Assembly (NCBI RefSeq): GCF_014837295.1
Contig: NZ_JACYHB010000014.1
Coordinates: 1-64,000, forward strand
Direction: 5' to 3'
Source of the DNA: Cellulosimicrobium arenosum
Lineage (GTDB): Bacteria; Actinomycetota; Actinomycetes; Actinomycetales; Cellulomonadaceae
Length of the DNA stretch: 64,000 nt
Shown here: piece after piece, positions 51,175-59,330 of the stretch
Layout of the letters: the number at the start of each line of letters is the position of its first letter
Numbering within the stretch: position 1 is the stretch's first letter
Notes under the pieces: model-generated
Seen by the model: the letters and a program-made list of their open reading frames with translations, nothing else
Told to the model about the DNA's origin: nothing
Database searches by the model: none
Translations under genes and position numbers: made by a program

Positions 51175-51674
51175 TGCACGGCGACCGCGCGCCGCGCCCT
51201 GCGCCCTCGCATCACGAGGTTCGCGCGGCGCTGCTGTGGGCTCTCGAGCACGACCGCACGGCTCTGCTCGAGCATCGCGACACGACGCAGCGCAGCCCCT
51301 GGATCGCGTCGCGAGAGGCCGCCGACCGCGACCTCGTCCGGCACTGGCGTCTCTCGGTCTCGAGCGAGAACGCGGACAAGGTCTTCACAGAAACCGCGTC
51401 ACGAACGGGCGACTTTCCTGTCTCCTTCGGTGGAAGCGGCCGCAGGGCCGCGCGACAACCGACGACGAGACGGACCATGCACGACACACTGCCGACCGCG
51501 CCCTCACGCTACGAGGTCCGCACAGCTCTGCTCTGGGCCCTCGAGCACGACCGCGACGCGCTGCTCGAGCACCGCGAGACCACACAGCGCAGCTCCTGGG
51601 AAGCCGCGCGAGGCGCGGCCGACCGACACCTCGTCCGCCGCTGGCGGGCGTCGGACCTGGTCCCCGGCGCATAG
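51174..51674 (+). CDS. Hypothetical protein with an internal tandem duplication
   Basis: The frame starts at a GTG overlapping the hydrolase TAG and holds two similar segments: EVRAALLWALEHDRTALLEH and EVRTALLWALEHDRDALLEH, each followed by a conserved Arg/Trp-rich stretch (ADRDLVRHWRLS, ADRHLVRRWRAS). DNA similarity is clear over about 146 bases each. An in-frame ATG at 51477 begins the second unit, so it may be one 166-residue protein or an older 65-residue gene with a decayed copy in front. No known family is recognised. Confidence 0.55.
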   Translation: MHGDRAPRPAPSHHEVRAALLWALEHDRTALLEHRDTTQRSPWIASREAADRDLVRHWRLSVSSENADKVFTETASRTGDFPVSFGGSGRRAARQPTTRRTMHDTLPTAPSRYEVRTALLWALEHDRDALLEHRETTQRSSWEAARGAADRHLVRRWRASDLVPGA

Positions 51675-51784
51675 CCCCGAGGCGCCCGGAGAATCCGCGT
51701 CGCAACGGTGGGCTCTGACGCCCGCGACGAACTCTTCGACCGGTGGGTTGCCAGAAGAGGGAGCTTCCGCTCGGTGGTGGGCGC

Positions 51785-54073
51785 TCAGCCCAGGGTCGGG
51801 GGGAGCCGGGTGTCGTCCTCGCCCTTCGGGGTCGTGAGCACGTGCTCTGCCAGGAACGCGAGGACGACCTGGTACCAGACCTTCGCGTGCTGGGGGCTGA
51901 GGATCCAGTGGTTCTCGTCCGGGAAGTACAGGAACCGGTGCACGGTCTCGCCGTCGGGGCCGGCCGGTAGGCCGGACGCGGACAGCAGCTCGTACCAGAG
52001 CCGCAGCCCCTCGCCGATCGGCACGCGGTAGTCCTTGTCGCCGTGCACCACGAGCATCGGCGTGACGATGTCGCCGACGAACCGGTGCGGGCTGTTCTCG
52101 AGCGCCATCTCCGCCGTCATCTCACGCTGCCAGTAGTAGGCGTGGTCCGTCGTCGGGCCGAACTGGTCGAGTGCCCACAGGCTCGCGTGCGTCACGATCG
52201 CGCGGAAGCGGTCCGTGTGCCCCGCGACCCAGTTCGCCATGTACCCGCCGAACGACCCTCCCATCGCGGCGGTCCGGGTCGCGTCGACGTCCTCGCGCGC
52301 CTCCACCCGGTCCGTGATCGCCATGAGGTCCGTGAACGGCGCCTGCCCCCACGCGCCCCAGCCGCGCTGGACGAAGTCCTGCCCGTACCCGGTCGACAGC
52401 GCCGGGTCCGGGAGCAGCACCGCGTACCCCTGCGCGACCATCAGCCACGGGTTCCAGCGCCAGCTCCACGCGTTCCACGAACCGAGCGGACCGCCGTGGA
52501 TCCACAGCAGCATCGGGGCGGGGTCCTCGGCGCTCGCGCCGTGCGGCAGCGCGAGCCAGCCGCGCACGCGCACCTCGCCCGACGCCGCCGTCTCGACCTC
52601 CACGAGCCGGCCCGGCAGGTCCGGGGTCGCGACGGGAGCCTGGAGCGCCGTCGCGGCGACGGGGGACCGCTCGCCCGGGGCGCCGCCGTCGAGGAACGCC
52701 CCCAGGTCGATCCGGACCGGGTGCGCCGGTGCGAGGTAGCTCGTGCGCAGCGCGTAGACGGTCCGACCGTCCGGGGAGACCTGCACGTCCGTGAAGGTCG
52801 CGTCGTCGCTCGTCACGCGCTGCGCCGTGCCGTGCTCGCCGTGGGAGTCCGCCGCGAAGGTCACGAGGAAGACGGGGCCGCGGCCGTCGTCGTCGGCCGT
52901 GACGAGCAGGCCCGAGCCGTCGGGGAGCCAGCGCAACGACGTCGGCCAGCGGTCCCAGTGGGGCGCGAGCGTGCGGGGCGTCGCGTGGTTCTCGGCGCGC
53001 GTGGTGGGGGTGTCGTCGTGCGAGCCCGCCGTCCCCGCGGCGGCGTCGGAGGCGTGCAGCGGGACGACGACGATCGTCTCCTCCGGCGCCTGCTGGGGCG
53101 TCGTGAGGGTCTCGCGGACGAACGCGACGAACGCGCCGTCGGGCGAGATCGTGGGGAAGTGCGCCTGGGCACCCGGCTCGTCGACGAGCGTGCGACGCGT
53201 GCCCGTCGCGGTGTCGATCGCGACGAGCGCGTTGCGGACCGCCGGCCCGGGACCCGCGACCTGCCAGGTGACCACCAGCGTCGTGCCGTCCGCGGACAGG
53301 TCCGCGCCGTGGTCGGTCAGCGCGCGGCCCGGCCCGTCGCGCTGCCCGTCGTCCTGCCCGACGCCGCGGCTCACGTCCCGCAGGTCCAGCAGCCTCGGGT
53401 CGTGGTCGGCAGAGTCGCCCTCGTCGTCACCGGCAGGCTCCGGCAGCGGGCGCGCCGGCTCGTCGGCGAGCGCCGTCAGGTCCGCGACGAACCGGTGGGG
53501 CTGCCCGGGGCCGAGGTCGTGGTCCCAGTGCCGGACGGGGTACGCGTCGTGCAGGATGGCGGCGACCTTCGCGTCCTTGCGGGCCGTGCGGAGCTCGGTG
53601 TCGTGCGTGAGGTCGCGAGCGCTGGGCAGCACCTCGGCGGCGACCGAGACGACGGGGGCGTCGCGCGCCGCGAGCGGCGCGCTCACGCCCGCCGCGGTCG
53701 TGGCGACGACGCGGGCCTCCCCGCCACCGGACGGCAGGAGCCACAGCGCGCTGCGTGCTTCCTCGGACTCGTCGGACGCATCCGGGTCGGGCCGCGCGGA
53801 GGTGAACAGGACGTCGCCCGCGGCGGTGAACGCGGCGCTGGACTCGCCCTTGCGGCTGCGGGTCAGGCGCCGGGCCGGCGCCTCGCCGACGGGGTCGACC
53901 TCCCACAGCGCCGTGCGGTACCCGGTGCGCTGGGAGTCGAGGGTCTGGACGGTCGTCACGAGCCGCGTCCCGTCCGGTGACAGCGAGAGCCCCGCGACGC
54001 GCGGGATCGCGACATAGGCGTCGAGGTCGTGGAACGGGTTCTGCGGGGCGGTCGCGGCGTCGTCGTTGCTCAC
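51785..54073 (-). CDS. S9-family prolyl oligopeptidase-like peptidase
   Basis: The 762-residue enzyme has an N-terminal beta-propeller (LSLSPDGTRLVTTVQTLDSQ, TISPDGAFVAFVRE) and an alpha/beta hydrolase domain with Ser in AAMGGSFGGYMANWVAGHTD (GGSFGG), Asp in VVHGDKDYRVPIGEG and His in PDENHWILSP. These are acylaminoacyl or dipeptidyl peptidase-type enzymes. No signal peptide, so cytosolic. The ATG at 54073 is unambiguous by domain start. Confidence 0.93.
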   Translation of the reverse strand: MSNDDAATAPQNPFHDLDAYVAIPRVAGLSLSPDGTRLVTTVQTLDSQRTGYRTALWEVDPVGEAPARRLTRSRKGESSAAFTAAGDVLFTSARPDPDASDESEEARSALWLLPSGGGEARVVATTAAGVSAPLAARDAPVVSVAAEVLPSARDLTHDTELRTARKDAKVAAILHDAYPVRHWDHDLGPGQPHRFVADLTALADEPARPLPEPAGDDEGDSADHDPRLLDLRDVSRGVGQDDGQRDGPGRALTDHGADLSADGTTLVVTWQVAGPGPAVRNALVAIDTATGTRRTLVDEPGAQAHFPTISPDGAFVAFVRETLTTPQQAPEETIVVVPLHASDAAAGTAGSHDDTPTTRAENHATPRTLAPHWDRWPTSLRWLPDGSGLLVTADDDGRGPVFLVTFAADSHGEHGTAQRVTSDDATFTDVQVSPDGRTVYALRTSYLAPAHPVRIDLGAFLDGGAPGERSPVAATALQAPVATPDLPGRLVEVETAASGEVRVRGWLALPHGASAEDPAPMLLWIHGGPLGSWNAWSWRWNPWLMVAQGYAVLLPDPALSTGYGQDFVQRGWGAWGQAPFTDLMAITDRVEAREDVDATRTAAMGGSFGGYMANWVAGHTDRFRAIVTHASLWALDQFGPTTDHAYYWQREMTAEMALENSPHRFVGDIVTPMLVVHGDKDYRVPIGEGLRLWYELLSASGLPAGPDGETVHRFLYFPDENHWILSPQHAKVWYQVVLAFLAEHVLTTPKGEDDTRLPPTLG

Positions 54074-54126
54074 GAGTACGTCCTATCACGCCGCCCACCC
54101 CGCCGCTCCCAAGCCCCGTCCCTCCC

Positions 54127-54190
54127 CGCCGAACACGACCTGAGAGTCGTTCTGGCGCTCTTGGCGACCTCCACGTCGTGCTCGACGGCG
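54127..54190. repeat. Palindromic repeat, CGCCGAACACG family, copy B
   Basis: CGCCGAACACGACCTGAGAG and its diverged inverse (CTCCACGTCGTGCTCGACGG) make an imperfect long hairpin in the gap upstream of the S9 peptidase. It matches the inverse of copy C over nearly its whole length, and the arms of copy A. Here it is not at a gene end. Confidence 0.75.
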
Positions 54191-54269
54191 GGTGGTGGGG
54201 GTTTCGGGGGGCCGGGTGGGGGTGGGTGGGGGGTGGGCGGGGGTGGGGTGGTGGGTGGGGTGGGGTGAC
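54188..54269 (+). other. G-rich tract with possible G-quadruplexes
   Basis: About 80 bases of the plus strand contain more than ten G-runs of three to six, separated by T, TT or TTTC. The tract lies in the divergent gap between the S9 peptidase and the AbiEi-like gene, between repeat copy B and the 54358 start. It could fold into several overlapping four-stranded structures in either promoter. Confidence 0.7.
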
Positions 54270-54357
54270 GGTTCTGGGTGTGCACAGGACGGCCGGGAGG
54301 TCGCGTCGTCCACAGGGGGTCGTCGAGCGGCGCCTGGATCGGCCCGGCTCTGCTCGG

Positions 54358-55362
54358 ATGCCTCCTGTGCGAACTCTGACAGACGTCCCGACCGAGCTGG
54401 TCGAGCTCGCCCGTGCCCAGGAAGGCCTGCTCGCCGCGCGCCAGTGCGACGCGTTCGGCGTCACGTCGCACCGTCGTGAGCGTCTGGTCCGGCAAGGGCG
54501 CTGGCACCGGATCACCCACGGCGTCGTCGACACGTCTCGGGTGCCGCCGTCCCAGCGCGACGGCCCGCGCCGTCACGAGCACCTGCGCCGTCGGGCGGCG
54601 TGGCTCGGGCTCCTCGCCTACGGGCCGGACGCGATCGCCGTCGGACAGTGCGCGTTGGTCCTGCTGGGCGTGGAGGGCGTGCGCACCGACGTCGTGCCGG
54701 AGGTCACGCTCCCCGGCGCCCGGGCCGGGCGCTCCCGCGACGGCATCCAGCTGCGCCAGTTCGACGACGGGATGACGGTCGCCCCGGTCGACGGGCGACC
54801 GGTAGCGACGCCGGACTGGGCGCTCGCCCAGGCGGTGCCGGAGATGGGCCGGCTGCGCGCGGTCGCGGTCATGGACAGCGCTCGGCACCGGAGGCTGATC
54901 ACGACGGCGGAGCTCGCGCACGCGCACGACCTGGCGCGCGGGCGTCGCGGCGTCGCGCGGACGCACTCGTGGTGGGTCGAGTCCGACGGACGAGCGGAGT
55001 CCCCGCTGGAGACCTTCGCGCGTCTGGACTGCGTCGACGCGGGGATCGCCCCGGACGACCTCCAGGTCGAGGTGCACGACGCCGACCGGTTCCTCGGGCG
55101 CGGCGACCTCGGCTGGCGCCTGCCCGGCGGCCGGTGGTTGATCGCCGAGCTGGACGGCCGGGACATCCACTCCACCCCGGACGCGCTGCTGCACGACCGC
55201 GCGCGCCAGAACGACCTGCTCGCGTCCGGCGCGGTCGACCTCCGACGCTTCACCGGCAGCGACGTCACACCCCCGGGCGCACCCCACCGAGGCCGCCTGG
55301 TCCACGAGATCCGCCGCACCCTCGCTCGAGAACGCCACCACTCGCCGTCGAACACGACATGA
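54358..55362 (+). CDS. AbiEi-like HTH protein with DUF559/VSR-type nuclease-like C terminus
   Basis: The 334-residue protein has an N-terminal winged-helix of the type IV antitoxin AbiEi kind (LARAQEGLLAARQCDAFGVT, RLVRQGRWHRITHGVVDTS) and a C-terminal PD-(D/E)XK-like part (ESPLETFARLDCVDAG, RGDLGWRLPGGRWLIAELDG, LLHDRARQNDLLASG) like DUF559 or VSR endonucleases. Single proteins of this type are widespread in actinobacteria with unknown function. No AbiEii toxin is adjacent. The final residues and TGA are contributed by repeat copy C. Confidence 0.75.
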   Translation: MPPVRTLTDVPTELVELARAQEGLLAARQCDAFGVTSHRRERLVRQGRWHRITHGVVDTSRVPPSQRDGPRRHEHLRRRAAWLGLLAYGPDAIAVGQCALVLLGVEGVRTDVVPEVTLPGARAGRSRDGIQLRQFDDGMTVAPVDGRPVATPDWALAQAVPEMGRLRAVAVMDSARHRRLITTAELAHAHDLARGRRGVARTHSWWVESDGRAESPLETFARLDCVDAGIAPDDLQVEVHDADRFLGRGDLGWRLPGGRWLIAELDGRDIHSTPDALLHDRARQNDLLASGAVDLRRFTGSDVTPPGAPHRGRLVHEIRRTLARERHHSPSNTT

Positions 55363-55408
55363 AGGTCGCGAAGCGACTCAGAACGACCCTCATGTCGTGT
55401 TCGGCGGG
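55343..55408. repeat. Palindromic repeat, CGCCGAACACG family, copy C (shared terminator)
   Basis: GAACACGACATGAAGGTCG (55350-55368) pairs with CGACCCTCATGTCGTGTTC (55384-55402) with one mismatch and a 15-base loop. Both convergent genes end inside it: each arm encodes Asn-Thr-Thr-stop through AACACGACATGA. It should terminate transcription in both directions. Confidence 0.85.
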
Positions 55409-57561
55409 TTCTTGGGGCGGGTGGGGCGGGTGGAGCGGCGGCGGGCCAGCTGTGCCAGCATCGCGTCGTACTCCGCGCGGCTTCCGGTGTCTTCACGGGG
55501 CTGGTCCGGGCGCCGCTCGGTCGGCTGTGGGGGGGCGGGTGCGGCGGGCTCTCCCGACCTGAGCCACCGCACCAGCACGATCGCCGCGAGCGTCACGACC
55601 GACAGCTCGCCGATCGCCCACGCGACCGCGCCGCCGCGCTGCTGGTCGACGATCGCGCTCGGCCACCAGTCGCGTCCCAGCAGGCCGAACCACTCGGCCT
55701 CGAGCAGCACATCGCTCGTCGTGAGGACCAGCCCGACGACGGCCCAGAGCACGAACACGGCGAGCAGCAGGACCAGCCGCCGGACGGGCGAGGGGCGCAG
55801 CGGGCCGGGGTCGATCCCGACGAGAGCGTTCGCGAACAGGTACCCCACGAGCACGAACCACGCCGTCGCCGCGAGGTGGCCCGCGTAGGTCGTCAGGGCG
55901 AGCCCGAGCACCGGCGTCCAGAGGTAGCCGACGACCGAACCCGCGACGAGCACCGTCGCGACGACCGGGTTCGCCGCGACCTGCCCCACGCGCGACGTCA
56001 CGACGCCCAGCACCCACTCGCGCGGGCCGCGCGAGCCGTCGGTGCGCGCCGGCACCGCGCGCGCGAGCAGCGTCACGGGCGCGGCGAGCGCCAGGAGGAC
56101 CGGGACCACCGCCACGAGGAGCACGAGCTGGGCCGTGTGCGCGCTGAACAGGACACGCCCGTACATGGCGGGACCGCCGGAGGTCGCCCAGAGGGCGAGC
56201 AGCACCCCGGCGCTCCACGCCACGGTCCGCCCGACCGGCCAGCGCTCGCCGCGCCGCGCGAGCCGCCGGACCCAGCCGAGGTACACCACGAGAGCCACGG
56301 CGCACGCCGCCGCGGCCAGCACGTCCCACTGCCACTGCGTGACCCAGCGGCCGAGCGTGGGCTCGGGCGGCAGCGGGTACCCCGTGACGACCTCGGCCGC
56401 GGTGCTGTCGAGGATCACGTCGTCCGGCACGGGGGGTGCGGTCGACGCGAGCGCGACGGCGACCCCCGAGACGGCGCCCATGATCGCGAGCTCGACAGCG
56501 ACGAGGCGCCAGAAGAGGCCCCGGGTGGCCTGGGCGGCGCTCCCCGAGAGGCCGCCACGCGGCGTCGGGCCGCTGCCCTCGCCACCCGCCCGCGTGGTCC
56601 CGCCACCCGCGGGCGTGGTCCCGCCACCCGCGGGCGCGGCCCCGAGCCGCCGCACGACGCGCTCGCGGTGCACGTACCCGAAGGCCCCCAGCGCGAGCAG
56701 GAGCGCGAGCTTGGTGAGGAGCAGGATCCCGTAGCCGGTGAGCAGCCCGGCGGCCGAGTCGACGCGGATCGTCGCGTTGACCACGCCGGACAGACCGACC
56801 GCCACGTAGCACCACAGCGCGATCACGGAGTAGCGCCCGACGGCGGCCGCGAAGTCTGCGCGCCCCAGCCCGCCGCGGACGCGGACCACGGCGAGCGTCC
56901 CGAGCCCGCCGACCCAGAGCGCGGCGCCGGTCAGGTGGGCGAACATGGTCGACACCGCGAGCTCGTGGCTCGCCGCCCCCGCAGCGTGGCCCGTGCTCGC
57001 CTGGGCCCCCACGGCGACGAGCGCGAGCCCGAGGGTCCACATCGACCCGACCGGGCCGCGCACGCCCAGGGCGAGGGCCGACGTCGCCGCAGCGACGACG
57101 ATCACGACGAGGTAGCTGCGCCCGAGGCCCACCTCGGAGACGAACAGCCCGAGCTGGTCACCGAAGGTGGGATCGGAGATCGCCGACCCGGAGATCGACG
57201 AGTAGCGCAGCACGAGCTGCACGACCGTCAGCACGGCCCACGTCGCCGACGCCGCTCCGGCGACGCCCAGCGCGCGGCGCACCGTCTCGCCCGGGGTCAG
57301 GACGCACGCCGCGAGCGCGAGCGACCCGAGGGTCAGCGCGAGCGACAGCTCGACCAGCACCGTGGCGACGGGGGTCCCGAGCCGCGCGAGCACGCCGGGA
57401 TCGGGAAACCCGACGGGGATCGAGAACGCCCCGGAGAACGCCCCGGCGGCGAGCACGGCCACCACGGCGACGGCGACGGCGAACGGGCCGGCGGCGACGA
57501 GCCACCACGGGTTCGCCGACCGAGCGCCCGACGGCGCACGACGCGCGGCTGTCGAGGTCAC
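55390..57561 (-). CDS. CopD-CtaG fusion membrane protein (copper/cytochrome oxidase assembly)
   Basis: The 723-residue protein has an N-terminal CopD-type half (about eight helices, VLVELSLALTLGSLALAACV, MFAHLTGAALWVGGLGTLAV) and a C-terminal caa3_CtaG-type half (VLFSAHTAQLVLLVAVVPVL, TTYAGHLAATAWFVLVGYLF). It is common in actinobacteria and is thought to handle copper for oxidase assembly. The linker has a short repeat (PAGGGTT). Start GTG at 57561; upstream frame is shadow. It ends in repeat copy C. Confidence 0.88.
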   Translation of the reverse strand: MTSTAARRAPSGARSANPWWLVAAGPFAVAVAVVAVLAAGAFSGAFSIPVGFPDPGVLARLGTPVATVLVELSLALTLGSLALAACVLTPGETVRRALGVAGAASATWAVLTVVQLVLRYSSISGSAISDPTFGDQLGLFVSEVGLGRSYLVVIVVAAATSALALGVRGPVGSMWTLGLALVAVGAQASTGHAAGAASHELAVSTMFAHLTGAALWVGGLGTLAVVRVRGGLGRADFAAAVGRYSVIALWCYVAVGLSGVVNATIRVDSAAGLLTGYGILLLTKLALLLALGAFGYVHRERVVRRLGAAPAGGGTTPAGGGTTRAGGEGSGPTPRGGLSGSAAQATRGLFWRLVAVELAIMGAVSGVAVALASTAPPVPDDVILDSTAAEVVTGYPLPPEPTLGRWVTQWQWDVLAAAACAVALVVYLGWVRRLARRGERWPVGRTVAWSAGVLLALWATSGGPAMYGRVLFSAHTAQLVLLVAVVPVLLALAAPVTLLARAVPARTDGSRGPREWVLGVVTSRVGQVAANPVVATVLVAGSVVGYLWTPVLGLALTTYAGHLAATAWFVLVGYLFANALVGIDPGPLRPSPVRRLVLLLAVFVLWAVVGLVLTTSDVLLEAEWFGLLGRDWWPSAIVDQQRGGAVAWAIGELSVVTLAAIVLVRWLRSGEPAAPAPPQPTERRPDQPREDTGSRAEYDAMLAQLARRRSTRPTRPKNPPNTT
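56594..56635. repeat. 21-bp tandem repeat in the CopD-CtaG linker
   Basis: Two exact copies of a 21-base unit starting GTGGTCCCGCCACCCGC, with a diverged third upstream, encode the Gly/Thr-rich interdomain linker on the minus strand. It may vary in copy number between strains. Confidence 0.75.
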
Positions 57562-57620
57562 CGGACCAGGGTAACGACGCTGGCCGGGCGCTCGGGAACG
57601 AGCGGCCGGAGCCGCCACGA

Positions 57621-58082
57621 TCAGGCCCGGGGCGGGCGGGCCATGCCGTACACGTGGGTGACGCGCACGCGGAGCACCTGGCGCTGCTCGGCGACCATCG
57701 CGCGGCGGAACGCGGGCCAGTCGTCGTGCTCCGCGCCCGTGCCGCGGAACGTGTCCACGAGCTCGTCGACGACGGCGTCGGCCGGGTCTGCCGCGACGTC
57801 GCTCAGCTCGGCGTCCCCCTCGAGGACGACGTAGCTCCAGAAGTCCGGCGCGCTCACGTGGAGCGAGACCCGCGGGTCCCGCGCGGCGTTGCGGGTCTTC
57901 GCGCGGGTCGCGGTGACGGACACGCGGGCGACCAGCTCGTCGGGGTCCCACGCGTACAGCACGTTGGAGAGCTGGGGACGGCCGTCGCGCTTGACCGTAG
58001 TCAGGACGCCCTGGTGCAGCGAGGCGGCGAGATCCAGCAGGGCGGGGTCGGCGGCGCGGGCCGCCCGTTCGTCGGTGCTCAT
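57621..58082 (-). CDS. PPOX-class (pyridoxamine-phosphate-oxidase-fold) F420-type protein
   Basis: The 153-residue split-barrel protein has LHQGVLTTVKRDGRPQLSNV, TKTRNAARDPRVSLHV and YVVLEGDAELSDVAADPADA, the pattern of TIGR03618-like F420-dependent or flavin-binding PPOX proteins. The substrate is unknown. ATG at 58082. Divergent from moxR. Confidence 0.87.
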   Translation of the reverse strand: MSTDERAARAADPALLDLAASLHQGVLTTVKRDGRPQLSNVLYAWDPDELVARVSVTATRAKTRNAARDPRVSLHVSAPDFWSYVVLEGDAELSDVAADPADAVVDELVDTFRGTGAEHDDWPAFRRAMVAEQRQVLRVRVTHVYGMARPPRA

Positions 58083-58309
58083 GCCCGGCCAACCACGCGC
58101 CGCCGGGCAAGATTCCCGGGCCACCGGGTCCGCCGGGCCGCCTGGCGTCGCAGGGGAGCTCTCCGGGCGTCGCAGGGGACCCCTCCCCATGCCGCCCTGT
58201 GGACCAGGTGCCGGGGAACCAGACCCCCGCTGGCATACTGGGCCGGGTTCGCCGGGGGCCGCGGCCACCCGGGCGGGCATCCGACGAGACCACTGCGAAG
58301 GACGTCCCC
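58083..58309. other. Gap upstream of the moxR operon with a direct repeat
   Basis: The 227-base divergent gap holds two exact copies of GGCGTCGCAGGGGA (58144-58157 and 58166-58179, 22-base period). CATACT at 58234-58239 is a possible -10 for the rightward operon. No gene is seen. Confidence 0.5.
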
Positions 58310-59308
58310 ATGGCCGTAGGGCACGGCAGCATCCCCACCGAGGACCTCGACCGCGCGAGCCACCTGCTCAAGCGGGTCGGCCTGGTGTTCGACCAGCGCG
58401 TCGTCGGGCAGGAGGCGCTGCGCACGGCCCTGGTGAGCACGCTCCTCGCAGGGGGCCACATCCTCCTCGAGTCGGTGCCCGGTCTCGCCAAGACGACCGC
58501 CGCCCAGACGCTCGCGTCCGCGGTCGACGGCAGCTTCCACCGCATCCAGTGCACGCCGGACCTCATGCCGAACGACATCGTCGGCACGCAGATCTTCAAC
58601 TACGCGTCGGGCAAGTTCTCCACGCAGCTCGGCCCGGTGCACGCGAACGTCGTGCTGCTCGACGAGATCAACCGGTCCTCGGCCAAGACGCAGTCGGCGA
58701 TGCTCGAGGCGATGCAGGAGAAGCAGACCTCGATCGGCGGCGAGGAGTTCAAGCTCCCCGACCCCTTCATGGTCCTCGCGACGCAGAACCCCATCGAGGA
58801 GGAGGGCACGTACGTCCTGCCCGAGGCGCAGATGGACCGCTTCCTCATGAAGGAGGTCCTGACGTACCCGGCGCCGCTGCAGGAGCTCGAGATCCTGCAG
58901 CGCGTCGCGACCGGCCAGATGACCGAGCCCATGACCGCGCAGCCGATCTCGCTCGACGACGTGCGGTTCCTGCGGGGCCTCGTCGACGACGTGTACGTCG
59001 ACGACTCGATCAAGCGCTACATCGTGGACCTCATCAACACCACGCGCTTCTCCGGCCCGCGCCCGGTCGCCGACCTCCAGCGGCACGTGCGCGTCGGGGC
59101 GTCGCCGCGCGGCGGGATCGCGCTCATGCGCGTGGGTCAGGCGCTCGCGGTCATCGCGGGTCGCGCGTTCGTGGTCCCGGACGACATCAAGGCCGTGCGC
59201 TACGCGGTGCTGCGCCACCGGCTCGTGCGCACGTTCGACGCGCTCGCCAACAACGTCCCGCCGGAGCAGCTCGTGGACGCGGTGTTCGACGCCGTCCCCA
59301 CGCCCTGA
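58310..59308 (+). CDS. MoxR-family AAA+ ATPase
   Basis: The 332-residue AAA+ protein has Walker A-like ESVPGLAKTTAAQTLA, Walker B VVLLDEINRSSAKTQ, a sensor region PFMVLATQNPIEEEGTYVLP and FDALANNVPPEQLVDAVF near the end. MoxR ATPases act as chaperones for VWA/MIDAS proteins, which follow in this operon. GAAGGA precedes the ATG. First gene of a six-gene cluster. Confidence 0.95.
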   Translation: MAVGHGSIPTEDLDRASHLLKRVGLVFDQRVVGQEALRTALVSTLLAGGHILLESVPGLAKTTAAQTLASAVDGSFHRIQCTPDLMPNDIVGTQIFNYASGKFSTQLGPVHANVVLLDEINRSSAKTQSAMLEAMQEKQTSIGGEEFKLPDPFMVLATQNPIEEEGTYVLPEAQMDRFLMKEVLTYPAPLQELEILQRVATGQMTEPMTAQPISLDDVRFLRGLVDDVYVDDSIKRYIVDLINTTRFSGPRPVADLQRHVRVGASPRGGIALMRVGQALAVIAGRAFVVPDDIKAVRYAVLRHRLVRTFDALANNVPPEQLVDAVFDAVPTP

Positions 59309-59330
59309 CCGCCCCGTCCTGAGAGCACCC

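Noticed and set aside
52043-53980. 645-codon plus-strand frame over the S9 peptidase
   Set aside because: Antisense shadow of an enzyme with complete catalytic motifs.
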